From CALAZP01 sp041164265 (GTDB taxonomy: Bacteria > Bacteroidota > Bacteroidia > Chitinophagales > Saprospiraceae): DNA of 64,000 bases. The DNA lies in the NCBI GenBank assembly GCA_041164265.1, contig JBEAPR010000081.1:1-64000 (forward strand), in the 5' to 3' direction. Positions 51,697-60,739 of this stretch are shown piece after piece (position 1 is the first letter of the stretch; each line of letters begins with the position of its first letter). The translations under genes and the position numbers were made by a program. Below the pieces are notes generated by a model. The model was not told the origin of the DNA. It did no database searches and saw only the letters and a program-made list of their open reading frames with translations.

Positions 51697-53202
51697 TTAA
51701 TGGTCTCCTTGCATCATTCGTTGGATGGGCTTTACAAGTAAGGCGAGAATGACAGCAGCAATTACCAGAGACATAGTAGTTTGTTGAAATAATTGTGGCA
51801 TTTCCTCAAGGTTTTCAGGGTTAACTTTTCCACCGACTATTCCTGCAATCAAATTACCTAAAGCAGTTCCAAAAAACCAAACACCCATCATTTGTCCAGC
51901 AAACTTTTTAGGTGCTAGTTTAGTCATTGAGGAAAGACCAACTGGACTCAGACACAATTCTCCTACAGTTTGGAAAAAATAGGAACCAATTAGCCACATG
52001 GCAGATACCTTAATCAAACCATTGCCATCCACTACTATATTCGCTGCAAAAATCATTAACAAAAAACCTATGGCTGTAAAAGCAAGGCCCATTGAAAATT
52101 TAGCTGGGCTTGATAAATTAATTCCCTTTTTGCTCAAAGTGACCCATAAGGCTGCAAAAAGAGGCGCCAAAGTAATGATGAAAAATGAATTAAATGATTG
52201 AAACCATAAAGCGGGAACTTCCCAACCTAAAATAACTCTATTAGTAAAATCAGAGGCAAATAAATTTAAGGAAGTAGGTGCTTGCTCAAATGCCGCCCAA
52301 AATATCATAGAGAATAAAAACAAAACTAATATTACACCCACTCTCTTTAATTCGTTTTTATTCAAACCGCCCATTACAAATACATAGAAAAAATAAACAG
52401 CAGCGAGAAAGGCCATGATATAACTCATATTATGTGCCAATGAAACTGCATTTATTTCAATAACCCCAAAAGAAGATAATCCTACTATAAGAGCCAATAG
52501 CGCCATAAATAACCACAACCCCAATTTTATTTTCTTTTCTTGTTCAAGGTTTATTTTAGCATCAGGATGTTTGGAAGGAGCTTCTAATCCCAAATCATCC
52601 AAAGTCTTGGGAGCCCTGAAATAGAACCAAAGCAAACCAAATAGCATGCCTACCCCTGCAGCTCCAAAACCCCAATGCCAACCAACTTTTTCACCTAAGA
52701 GCCCTGTGGTTATTTGACCCAAAAATGATCCAATATTAATTCCCATATAAAAAATAGTAAATCCACCATCCCTTCTAGCTCCCCCCTCTGGATAAAGATC
52801 TCCTACAATTGCAGAAATATTTGGTTTCAATAATCCTGTACCTAAAACAATGAAGACTAAACCAATAAAGAAAGTAGTTTGAGAAAACACAGCGGATAAA
52901 GCAATGGCCAAATGTCCTATGGTGATAAGCACCGCACCTATCATAATTGATTTTCTTAGCCCCCAAAGGCGATCTGCAATCCATCCACCTGGCAAAGAAG
53001 CTAAATAAACACTTGCAGCATAAATACCAACAATTGAAGAAGCCGTAGTTCGATCAAATCCAAAACCACCATCATGTAACGCGGCAGCCATAAACAGAAC
53101 CAATAGAGGCCTTAATCCATAATAGGAGAACCGCTCCCACATTTCAGTAAAAAATAAAGTCGATAACCCACGTGGGTGCCCAAAAAAAGTGGTATTTCTC
53201 AT
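51697..53202 (-). CDS. POT-family proton-coupled peptide transporter
   Basis: 501 residues with 12 or more membrane helices. The PTR2 signature is FFTEMWERFSYYGLRPLLVLF at about residues 17-37, with the E-x-x-E-R-F motif used for proton coupling. GGWIADRLWGLRKSIMIG and FTIFYMGINIGSFLGQITTGLLGE are second and third signatures, and QTVGELCLSPVGLSSMTKLAP the C-terminal one. It imports di- or tripeptides with H+. It is convergent with the surA-like gene and 37 bases before the DUF3108 gene ends. This is a typical nutrient gene for a proteolytic lifestyle. Confidence 0.93.
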   Translation of the reverse strand: MRNTTFFGHPRGLSTLFFTEMWERFSYYGLRPLLVLFMAAALHDGGFGFDRTTASSIVGIYAASVYLASLPGGWIADRLWGLRKSIMIGAVLITIGHLAIALSAVFSQTTFFIGLVFIVLGTGLLKPNISAIVGDLYPEGGARRDGGFTIFYMGINIGSFLGQITTGLLGEKVGWHWGFGAAGVGMLFGLLWFYFRAPKTLDDLGLEAPSKHPDAKINLEQEKKIKLGLWLFMALLALIVGLSSFGVIEINAVSLAHNMSYIMAFLAAVYFFYVFVMGGLNKNELKRVGVILVLFLFSMIFWAAFEQAPTSLNLFASDFTNRVILGWEVPALWFQSFNSFFIITLAPLFAALWVTLSKKGINLSSPAKFSMGLAFTAIGFLLMIFAANIVVDGNGLIKVSAMWLIGSYFFQTVGELCLSPVGLSSMTKLAPKKFAGQMMGVWFFGTALGNLIAGIVGGKVNPENLEEMPQLFQQTTMSLVIAAVILALLVKPIQRMMQGDH

Positions 53203-53239
53203 TTTCGTTTTGATTAATATTCAAAACCAAAATAACAAT

Positions 53240-54010
53240 TTATCGGGTTTCTTTCAGAATCACTTTTAATGACCCTACGGAAATGGGCGTTTCAATCAGC
53301 AATGGAATCTTTTGCTCGTCTTGAGTTACCCAAATTTTCATGTCTGTATTTTTCCTAAAATAAAAACCTTCTTTAACATTGGGGTTCAATTCAAGGGTAG
53401 AAAATACTCCAAGACCTTTTATTTTATGCCTTTCTTTATAAGATCCTACTGATATTTCAAGAGGCCAAATAGATCGATCAATAAAAATACTAGCTGCTAT
53501 TTTTGCTGGAATTCTTTCTTCGTAGTTTAAGTTACGAGCATAGTAGATGATAGAAAGAATATCCTGAATACATTGATCTGCCTCAAATAAACTGTCCTGG
53601 AGATTATCCTTATTTTTTCCCCTGAAAGAAGTTATTGTACTTTCGTCCCTGTTAAATAAGAGGCTATCGTATAGTGTAAATTTTCCTTCTTGTATATCTC
53701 GTACCGAACTAATGGGTAAAAAATCTGCTTTATTGACTACTGTCTCATATCGATCCCTAACCTTAAAAAACCAATCATAGGATGGGTAGGTTGTCCCTAT
53801 TGCTGAAATCTTATAAGTGGTTTCCTCCTCCGTTACCCTAAAAACAACCTCCCCTGCACCAATCCATATAAAATTCCAATTGTAATAGATTTTGTAAACT
53901 AAAGTTTCCCCATTTTCAACAGCTGTATTTGTTACCCCGCAATCATTAGATGAAGAATAATTAAGGTTAAATAAGGGTAAGAAGTAGACTAAAATAAGTT
54001 TGAAAATCAT
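53240..54010 (-). CDS. DUF3108 periplasmic protein
   Basis: 256 residues. A signal peptide (MIFKLILVYFLPLFNLNYSS) is followed by a beta-rich domain: GETLVYKIYYNWNFIWIGAGEVVFRV, then WFFKVRDRYETVVNK, then FRGKNKDNLQDSLFEADQC and QDILSIIYYARNL. ending KIWVTQDEQKIPLLIETPISVGSLKVILK. These blocks match the DUF3108 pattern, in which a conserved W/Y-x3-AG-x-A/V strand opens a lipid- or polymer-binding barrel. Function is unproven. It diverges from ruvC, 71 bases away. Confidence 0.85.
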   Translation of the reverse strand: MIFKLILVYFLPLFNLNYSSSNDCGVTNTAVENGETLVYKIYYNWNFIWIGAGEVVFRVTEEETTYKISAIGTTYPSYDWFFKVRDRYETVVNKADFLPISSVRDIQEGKFTLYDSLLFNRDESTITSFRGKNKDNLQDSLFEADQCIQDILSIIYYARNLNYEERIPAKIAASIFIDRSIWPLEISVGSYKERHKIKGLGVFSTLELNPNVKEGFYFRKNTDMKIWVTQDEQKIPLLIETPISVGSLKVILKETR

Positions 54011-54058
54011 TTAAACAACTTTTTGTTTTATGTAAACACTTTCAAAAAGGAAAAAGGA

Positions 54059-54066
54059 TATATTTG
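54059..54066 (+). promoter_or_regulatory. Bacteroidota -7 box for ruvC
   Basis: TATATTTG, an exact TAnnTTTG match, ends 15 bases before the ruvC ATG at 54082. The same octamer precedes purD (46095) and greA (minus strand, 55670). No well-spaced -33 TTG element is visible, so the call rests on the -7 match alone. Confidence 0.4.
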
Positions 54067-54081
54067 AAGAATTATAATAAT

Positions 54082-54648
54082 ATGAAAAAAATCAATTCCA
54101 TTATTTTAGGAGTAGATCCAGGGACTAATATCCTTGGTTTTTGTATTATTCAGGTAGAGGATAAATCCATTCGTTTGATTGAAATGAGTGTTTTGCAATT
54201 GAAGGGACTTCCCGATCACCAGCAAAAACTCAAACAAATTTATGAGCGATTACAATCAATTATTGATCGACATCAACCTACCGAAATGGCTATAGAAGCT
54301 CCTTTTTACGCAAAGAATCCACAATCATTGTTAAAATTAGGAAGAGCTCAAGGGGTTGCCATTGCAGCAGCAGTAGCTAAAAATTTAAAAGTTTGGGAAT
54401 ATGCCCCAAAAAAAATTAAACAATCTATTACTGGGAATGGAAACGCTACCAAAGAACAAGTAGCTGCCATGCTTCAACAGATTCTTAATATTCCCATCAA
54501 CCCAAAATTTTACGATGCCACAGATGCGTTAGCAACAGCAGTGTGTCATACTTATCAGCAAGGGACACCACAATTTGGAAACGGCCAAAAATTTACATCT
54601 TGGGAAGCATTTTTAAATGCCAATCCATCTAGAAAAAAAGCACTTTAA
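54082..54648 (+). CDS. ruvC: Crossover junction endodeoxyribonuclease RuvC
   Basis: 188 residues from ATG 54082. A TTG at 54064 would add six residues and is less likely because it overlaps the promoter box. The RNase H-like fold shows the acidic residues in ILGVDPGTNILGF, AIEAPFYAKN and YDATDALATAVCH (fourth Asp). QSLLKLGRAQGVAIA and GNGNATKEQVAAMLQ are family motifs. It cleaves Holliday junctions after RuvAB. It is separate from ruvA in this genome, and its tail of about 20 residues is unusual. Confidence 0.96.
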   Translation: MKKINSIILGVDPGTNILGFCIIQVEDKSIRLIEMSVLQLKGLPDHQQKLKQIYERLQSIIDRHQPTEMAIEAPFYAKNPQSLLKLGRAQGVAIAAAVAKNLKVWEYAPKKIKQSITGNGNATKEQVAAMLQQILNIPINPKFYDATDALATAVCHTYQQGTPQFGNGQKFTSWEAFLNANPSRKKAL

Positions 54649-54652
54649 TCGC

Positions 54653-55048
54653 TTATGCCATATTACTTTGGATATGACGTGCCATCCTTGCCATTTCATC
54701 TGGTGTCACATCGACTGGAGGACGAGTAAAATTAATATCCCCTACGGTTTGAAGTGGAACTAAATGAATATGAACATGGGGAACTTCTAACCCGATTACC
54801 GCAACCCCAACTCGCTTACATGCAATAGATAACGCCAAAGCTTTGGCCACTTTTTTAGAAAAAATCATCAGACCAGATAGGGCTGAGTCCTCTAAATCGA
54901 AAATATAATCAACCTCTTTTTTGGGGATGACTAAAGTATGACCCTTTTGAAGTGGCCTAATATCTAAAAAAGCAAAGTGGTCCTCGTCTTCAGCAATTCT
55001 ATAAGAGGGTATTTCACCATTAAGTATTTTAGAAAAAATAGTGGGCAT
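54653..55048 (-). CDS. HIT-family hydrolase
   Basis: 131 residues from ATG 55048. TIFSKILNGEIPSYRIAEDE, LDIRPLQKGHTLVIPK, and the histidine triad HVHIHLVPL at about 104-112 (H-x-H-x-H) identify the HIT nucleotide-binding hydrolases. These act on AMP-lysine, ADP-ribose or dinucleotide substrates. The ATG overlaps the greA stop (TGATG), so it is translated with greA. A TTG one codon upstream is the alternative start. Specific substrate unknown. Confidence 0.92.
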   Translation of the reverse strand: MPTIFSKILNGEIPSYRIAEDEDHFAFLDIRPLQKGHTLVIPKKEVDYIFDLEDSALSGLMIFSKKVAKALALSIACKRVGVAVIGLEVPHVHIHLVPLQTVGDINFTRPPVDVTPDEMARMARHIQSNMA

Positions 55049-55521
55049 CAAAAAAATATTTCAACGATTTCAAATTCAATAGAACCAGCCGGAGTGGATA
55101 CTAAAGCTATTTCCCCTACTTTCTTTCCCAATAATCCCGACCCCATTGGACTGTTGACTGAAATCTTTTTGGCTTTTAAATCCGCTTCTGATTCACTAAC
55201 TAATTTGTAGGTAAGCTCCTTTTTAGTTTTTAAGTTCTTTATAGTCACATTAGATAAAACGGTGACCTTTGAGTTGTCTAAATCGCTTGTATCTAAAATT
55301 CGTGCATTAGACAAAACCTTTTCAAGCTCATTTATTTTCAATTCCAACATCCCTTGAGCATCCTTTGCGGCATCGTATTCCGCATTTTCGGATAAATCAC
55401 CTTTTTCCCTAGCTTCCGCAATTGCTTTAGCTACATCAGACCTTCCCTTAGTTTTCAATTCCTCTAGCTCGATTTTTATTTTTTCGAACCCCTCTTTGGT
55501 TAAATAATTAAAACCCGCCAT
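55048..55521 (-). CDS. greA: Transcription elongation factor GreA
   Basis: 157 residues from ATG 55521 (MAGFNYLTKEGFEKIKIELE). The N-terminal coiled coil (about 1-75) contains ARAEGDLSENAEYDAAK-like AREKGDLSENAEYDAAKDAQ, with the acidic tip residues D and E that stimulate RNA polymerase cleavage. The C-terminal FKBP-like domain has VSESEADLKAKKISVNSPMGSGLLGKKVGE. It rescues backtracked polymerase. It has a long leader containing a hairpin and a promoter-like box, and is coupled to the HIT gene. Confidence 0.96.
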   Translation of the reverse strand: MAGFNYLTKEGFEKIKIELEELKTKGRSDVAKAIAEAREKGDLSENAEYDAAKDAQGMLELKINELEKVLSNARILDTSDLDNSKVTVLSNVTIKNLKTKKELTYKLVSESEADLKAKKISVNSPMGSGLLGKKVGEIALVSTPAGSIEFEIVEIFF

Positions 55522-55607
55522 TTTTATCGTTTTATTAAACAAAAAATTCCAAACATGAATTACTAAAACTCAAGCTTGAAATATTACTTTTTTTTTGGAA
55601 AATACTT

Positions 55608-55631
55608 TTGTCAATTTTTGAAAACTGACAA
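55608..55631 (-). other. Hairpin in the greA leader
   Basis: TTGTCA (55608-55613) pairs with TGACAA (55626-55631), and inner T and A runs extend the stem. The structure lies between the predicted greA promoter and its ATG, about 90 bases before the start codon on the minus strand. It may be a transcript-stability or pausing element, or a weak terminator for the PorV-family gene upstream. Confidence 0.4.
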
Positions 55632-55662
55632 CTCTAAATAAAGATTACATTAATTTATAATA

Positions 55663-55670
55663 CAAATATA
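55663..55670 (-). promoter_or_regulatory. Bacteroidota -7 box for greA
   Basis: Minus-strand TATATTTG (positions 55670 down to 55663), an exact TAnnTTTG match, lies nine bases after the PorV-family stop. A TTG 23 bases upstream could serve as -33, slightly further than usual. It would give greA a leader of about 135 bases. Confidence 0.4.
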
Positions 55671-55678
55671 GTCTATTT

Positions 55679-56737
55679 TTAAAAACTTAATCTCAATCCA
55701 AAATTATGGGTGCCATTCCAAATTTTACTTTGCCTGTAGGCGTAATCTATTCCTACAGTCAATTCATCATTATCCTTTGATAGGGGTAAATCAACCCCAA
55801 ATCCAGCACTAATACCCGTATAAATGGGTTGTGAAACTACCTCGTTGGATCCAAATTCATATTTATAACCCCCTCTCAAGGTAAAAAGTTCTTTGATACT
55901 GTATTCTATACCACCACCAATTTGATCCTGAGAAAAAGAATTAGAAGTAAAATTGCCAATTAATGTTAGCCGATGAATGGTTTTAAGATATAAATCATAA
56001 GAAAGACCAATATTCAACATAGAGGGAAGTTCAAAGCCTGATGACCTTTGGTCTAAAGTCAATTCATAGCCAGCTCCATTAGGACTGGGACGTGCCACAG
56101 AAAGACCCTCACCATTGTACCTCATTGGAGATCCTACGTTCCTTAATGATATTCCAAATTTAAAATTATCCTTAGGGCCGCTCACGTATTGAATGCCAGC
56201 ATCAATTGCTAACCCAAAAGCAGATACATTAGAAATAGACTGGGAAATACCTCTAAAAGTTATCCCAACGGACACCTTGTTTTCAAAAGTTTTGGAATAA
56301 CTTATTCCAATGTTGACAAACCTCGGAGAAAACACCCCTCCTGTTCCTTCTGGTTGGCTAGTTGTAGTTATTGGAATATCTCCAAAATCCAATGTCATTA
56401 TACTCATGCCCAAAACCCCCGTTAGACTCGTCCTAGCCGCAAAACCAATAGCATTCATGGTTATTTCTGTGCCTTGAAGGTAATTTGCATAACTAGAGGC
56501 GACCTCAAATTGGTTGATTCTTGAAAGTCCTGCCACATTTATTCTTAAAGATTCCACCCCTTGTACCCCACTGGTATTCATTGTATGTAATCCAGCACTC
56601 CTCGCCCAAGGATTCATTAATAATTCATAGGCTCCTGCCTCCCCTTGACGATCCGGATTACCAGCAAAGGTTTGACTTACTTGACAAACCAAGATGAGTA
56701 ATAATAGGCCTATTTCTTTTCTTCCAAGTACCAACAT
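55679..56737 (-). CDS. PorV/PorQ-family outer-membrane protein
   Basis: 352 residues. The signal peptide runs to about residue 26 (TFAGNPDR). The barrel begins GAYELLMNPWARSAGLHTMN with a Gly/Ala pattern and VESLRINVAGLSRI, the PorV/PorQ lead block; FGLAIDAGIQYVSG and LPSMLNIGLSYDLYL follow. The C-terminus has IDYAYRQSKIWNGTHNFGLRLSF, ending in aromatic Phe as in barrels. PorV shuttles T9SS cargo to the attachment complex, and PorQ aids it. This copy follows the 1323-residue protein by 15 bases, so it may be a dedicated partner. Canonical PorV versus paralogue is not resolved here. Confidence 0.8.
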   Translation of the reverse strand: MLVLGRKEIGLLLLILVCQVSQTFAGNPDRQGEAGAYELLMNPWARSAGLHTMNTSGVQGVESLRINVAGLSRINQFEVASSYANYLQGTEITMNAIGFAARTSLTGVLGMSIMTLDFGDIPITTTSQPEGTGGVFSPRFVNIGISYSKTFENKVSVGITFRGISQSISNVSAFGLAIDAGIQYVSGPKDNFKFGISLRNVGSPMRYNGEGLSVARPSPNGAGYELTLDQRSSGFELPSMLNIGLSYDLYLKTIHRLTLIGNFTSNSFSQDQIGGGIEYSIKELFTLRGGYKYEFGSNEVVSQPIYTGISAGFGVDLPLSKDNDELTVGIDYAYRQSKIWNGTHNFGLRLSF

Positions 56738-56752
56738 GGTCCTAATTATTTA

Positions 56753-59700
56753 TCACAGTCCCGAAGGATCAAATTTTCTGTTTATTCCAAACCATTTAAG
56801 GGTTCTTTGACCCATTTGACCTGCGTCAATATGGATTAAATATACCCCCGCAGCAATAGGAATACCACTGCTATTTTTCATATCCCATTCAAGATCTGGC
56901 AAAATTTGATTTTCCAACAATGCCCTATTGGCCCCTCTGGGAATACTTCCGGTTTCATTTCTATTGTATTGCCGAATAAACTTGCCATCTAGCGTATAAA
57001 TAGTTACCGTACAAACCGCCGGAAGATTGGTAATTTTTACCGTGTTAACAAATTGCGAAACCTCGTAATCTGAAAATCCTAAATATGGATTGGGTACTGC
57101 CTTAATTTTGTTTAACGACTTATCTACAAATAACTGATCAGGATCGTCCGCCTCCTTATTAATAATACTGAATTGGTAAGAGGGGTAGCCGTTGTACTCG
57201 CCTGTTCCAATTGCGGTCTTATAACTATTATCCACTCTTAATTGAATAGTTACTTCCTCCGGAATCAACCCTTCTGCATAACTTAGCATTTTAGTGCCAG
57301 TAGCCATCATAGGAAATCCTGCCCATGTAATTTCCTTAAGGGCAGCAACTTTAAACAAACTTGGCAAAGTTGATCTTAATCTAGATCTCAATTGAGAACA
57401 TTCATCATAAGGAGTTTTAGTGACATAAATAAAATGTTGTCCGCCTGCTAAATATTCATAAGCCAAGCCAGTTACTCCTCCTAAAGGCAATAACAACTGT
57501 GAAGTCGGATTAAACATCATGTCCGCGCCTGTCGGTGCCCCGTCAAATGATTCCGGGAAAAAAGTACCATCATAAGATGAATTTTCTCCAAAGAAAATAT
57601 TTAATCTTTCCCCCGTTTCAACGTCTATAGCGTATCCAGGAAACCAACCCATGCCCGTTCCTGGATCCTCAGTGTCTATATCTGGAAGGCCATCTCCATC
57701 ATTATCATTTTTTGTCACATTTTGGCTAGACCTTAAATCAAATTGTTTACGTCCACCTTGCCCAAAAAAACCTTCAGCCTCATAATAGGTATTTGCCGAT
57801 TCAACTATGACACATCTACTCCATTTTGACTTATCAGGAGTTAAAACAATATCTACGTTATTCAAATCACTTAACTGAGATTGAGAACGAACAATTGAAT
57901 TACCACTAACATTGGTCCATGCTGGAGTAATATAAGGCAAGTTATCTCCCTCTCGAGTTCTATAATTATCAATCATATAAGGTGTGAAAAACCCCGGTCC
58001 AATATTATTGAAAGATTGATTGGGGTCTAAAGGGGCATCCTCCTCTCCTGGTGCATTAATTATATAATCAAAAATAACATCATCAAGAAATGAATTGCCA
58101 GGTACCAAGCCATCAGGAATGCCTGTTAGCCATTCCTCAGCATCAGAATTACTGTATAGAATTTCCATTCCCAATACTCCATTTGTTGCACTAAGCTTGT
58201 CGCCAGGTTCTCCAGTTTGACCTATGGTAATAGTAAAGCCAAATTCTTTAATAATTTGCTCGTTTAGTCTATCTATGGTCCCCTCTGAAGTGACCAAAGG
58301 AGCACCGGGATTAGTAAGGCTTTTTAATTGCCAGGTTATTTGTTCATCTAAAACATCATTTGCCATATTCTCATCCCGCATAGTTAATTCATACGTGCCA
58401 TCCACTACGTCTAACGGGTTAAAAATGGTCACTTTAATCGGTCCCCCTCCCTCATCATATGTGATTTCTCCATTGAATTCCCCCTTAAGAATCGCTTCTC
58501 GAGTTGACTGTGACATTCTAAGAAAATTCCCTCCAGCACCCACGCCATCAATTCGGGTAATAATGGCACCGTCACCATAATCCGCATTAAGCTTTCTATC
58601 CACAACAGGTCTAGGAATTACCGTGTAGTAAGGATTATCTCCGTCTCCTATATTTCGCCTACCCTCCAAATAAGGTCTTTTTTGACCAATTTGCCTTTGG
58701 GGGTCATATAATTCATAGTTGTTGTACGCATAGGCTACAGCTACAAAATAGTATTTCTTATGGTTGATTAACCTCCGATCACCTGTGGCAAACTGGTCTT
58801 CAGTGATTTTAAAAGAGTGTTGTATACCTTGATCTCTTCCCTCAACCATTAATTGAGGAATAAATAATTCCTCCGAAGTAGGGTTATCTGCACTTACCCA
58901 ATTAAAAATTCTGCTCACCCCATTAGAAATATCTGCTTGAAAAATCAATCTAGCTTTATCGGGGTTATCAAAATCGGCTGTAGATACATCAGATGATGCT
59001 AACTGATACAGCTTATATCCTTCGAATTCATATAGTGAATCTTCAAGTCCAGCAGGAATTTGTAACCCCTTTTGGGCATAACCTTCAAAAGCATTATTCG
59101 AAACAATCGTATCATTGGTAAAAACTGCAATAATTTCCTTATCTAAAGCAATAAAATCAACATCAGGAGCATCTGGTCCATCCGTAATTTCAAAACAATT
59201 ATCGAATAAGGCTTGCGCAATATCATCCGCTTCTTGAAGCTTGGCAATACTGGGACATGGATAATTTTGGTCAGCGACCCAAACTGCGCCAATTATTAAT
59301 TCATTGACCGCTCCAGGGTCCAATCTGAAAGGACCTGAAGCTTGTATCATCCTTCTATCTCCGAAAGGTAATCCTGCTGTACACATGGACCAACCGTCCA
59401 CAGCATCAGGAGGATTGGGAAAAGCATATTTTATGGGGAAACCGTCTTGATAAGCATCATCTCCAAAAGTAAATGGACTCCCATCTCTCCAAGATCCAGA
59501 AAGGTAATTATAATATTCTTGGGCAGTATTTGGATCTGTTGTACCTACCGGTGGAGAACCAATACCACCATTATTGTAATACGTGAAAGAAGACATTCCA
59601 ATTTCTTCCCCAAATTCATTTAAAGGTCCTCGAAAATAGTCTATACCCAAAATGGGTATTTCTTCACAATAGGTATTTACTCCTCCTTGACATACACAAC

Positions 59701-60724
59701 CAGTTTCTCCATCCGCAGCATCTTCATTATAAACATAAGCCAGGTTTCTACTCACGTCACTTCCAATGTAATCATCTGTGAAACAACCTAAATCAGGATC
59801 AACCCACATGGCAAAATAAGTACTATCTATACTTTCAACAGCCCTATTAATGAGTTTATAGCGTTGAAAAGTCATATTATTGATCTCATCGTTAGTAGCA
59901 TAAGCAAAGGCCTGAACCTGGATTTCCATCTGGATAGGATCTCCTCTGGATTCAGAGTGAATATTGCCAGCATCATTATATATCCAAAAAGTCATTTCAT
60001 CTGGAAATTGAGGTTGGTCCGTGCAACCTCTGATTTCAATAACCGGAAAGTCTCCCTGATCTGGATCGTAATTGCCATTCCCATCTTGATCCCAAAAACC
60101 CGCCAAACCTTGAGAGGTATTGGGTAAATCAAACTTATGGATGTCTGAAAAAAATCTGTTTCCCTTTGCTGGCCATCCTCTAACATCTTTAGGAATGTCT
60201 TCTGGCTTATATTCCACTCCCATCTGCTTAGCAGTTTCCCAATTTCTCAAATGGGCTTCAATATTTTCTCCCTTTACCACAAAGAATTTATCCCACTTGG
60301 CACATACATCTTGTTCCGTTTTTCCAGTTTCTGGATCCAATGGGCCCGGCCAAAAATCACTATTGCCACTAGATCGACCATAGGTCTGTGCAGCAAGTTT
60401 TAAATTTCCAGCCGGATCTACTCCTCCCAACCAAACTGCTCCAGTGAAAATAGCTGAAACTTCCGGCAAACCAGGTGCAACCTTAGGTACAATATACCTT
60501 CCATCTGTGCCATCCCACCAAACATCTCCTCCAGACAATAATCTAGCCCTTACATTGTTAATAGCTTGATCAATCTGAGCAATGGCATTATCGCAATTTT
60601 CTCTAAAACTCACCGTATTACTGCCATTGCGCAAACGTTTGACTATATCGGGGTTTATATGACCTTTTAAACCCAACGGCCAAACAATAATCATTCCCAA
60701 TACGACAAATAAAGTTCTAAACAT
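56753..60724 (-). CDS. Large secreted protein, probable T9SS cargo
   Basis: 1323 residues with a signal peptide (MFRTLFVVLGMIIVWPLGLKG). The N-terminal block has WWDGTDGRYIVPK, AIFTGAVWLGGVDPAGNLKLAAQTY, and acidic calcium-type runs such as DQDGNGNYDPDQGDFPVIE. A second aspartate-rich stretch is NDNDGDGLPDIDTEDPGTGMGW. The C-terminal 150 residues (VKITNLPAVCTVTIYTLDG to GVYLIHIDAGQMG) resemble a FlgD/T9SS sorting module and are followed by nine extra residues. I do not recognise a catalytic domain. It is encoded between a TonB receptor and a PorV-family barrel, 15-16 bases from each, so co-transcription is likely. Confidence 0.78.
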   Translation of the reverse strand: MFRTLFVVLGMIIVWPLGLKGHINPDIVKRLRNGSNTVSFRENCDNAIAQIDQAINNVRARLLSGGDVWWDGTDGRYIVPKVAPGLPEVSAIFTGAVWLGGVDPAGNLKLAAQTYGRSSGNSDFWPGPLDPETGKTEQDVCAKWDKFFVVKGENIEAHLRNWETAKQMGVEYKPEDIPKDVRGWPAKGNRFFSDIHKFDLPNTSQGLAGFWDQDGNGNYDPDQGDFPVIEIRGCTDQPQFPDEMTFWIYNDAGNIHSESRGDPIQMEIQVQAFAYATNDEINNMTFQRYKLINRAVESIDSTYFAMWVDPDLGCFTDDYIGSDVSRNLAYVYNEDAADGETGCVCQGGVNTYCEEIPILGIDYFRGPLNEFGEEIGMSSFTYYNNGGIGSPPVGTTDPNTAQEYYNYLSGSWRDGSPFTFGDDAYQDGFPIKYAFPNPPDAVDGWSMCTAGLPFGDRRMIQASGPFRLDPGAVNELIIGAVWVADQNYPCPSIAKLQEADDIAQALFDNCFEITDGPDAPDVDFIALDKEIIAVFTNDTIVSNNAFEGYAQKGLQIPAGLEDSLYEFEGYKLYQLASSDVSTADFDNPDKARLIFQADISNGVSRIFNWVSADNPTSEELFIPQLMVEGRDQGIQHSFKITEDQFATGDRRLINHKKYYFVAVAYAYNNYELYDPQRQIGQKRPYLEGRRNIGDGDNPYYTVIPRPVVDRKLNADYGDGAIITRIDGVGAGGNFLRMSQSTREAILKGEFNGEITYDEGGGPIKVTIFNPLDVVDGTYELTMRDENMANDVLDEQITWQLKSLTNPGAPLVTSEGTIDRLNEQIIKEFGFTITIGQTGEPGDKLSATNGVLGMEILYSNSDAEEWLTGIPDGLVPGNSFLDDVIFDYIINAPGEEDAPLDPNQSFNNIGPGFFTPYMIDNYRTREGDNLPYITPAWTNVSGNSIVRSQSQLSDLNNVDIVLTPDKSKWSRCVIVESANTYYEAEGFFGQGGRKQFDLRSSQNVTKNDNDGDGLPDIDTEDPGTGMGWFPGYAIDVETGERLNIFFGENSSYDGTFFPESFDGAPTGADMMFNPTSQLLLPLGGVTGLAYEYLAGGQHFIYVTKTPYDECSQLRSRLRSTLPSLFKVAALKEITWAGFPMMATGTKMLSYAEGLIPEEVTIQLRVDNSYKTAIGTGEYNGYPSYQFSIINKEADDPDQLFVDKSLNKIKAVPNPYLGFSDYEVSQFVNTVKITNLPAVCTVTIYTLDGKFIRQYNRNETGSIPRGANRALLENQILPDLEWDMKNSSGIPIAAGVYLIHIDAGQMGQRTLKWFGINRKFDPSGL

Positions 60725-60739
60725 ATTCTCCTAGCAGTT

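Noticed and set aside
58224..58580. 118-codon plus-strand frame within the 1323-residue protein gene
   Set aside because: It is an opposite-strand shadow of a confidently coding region.
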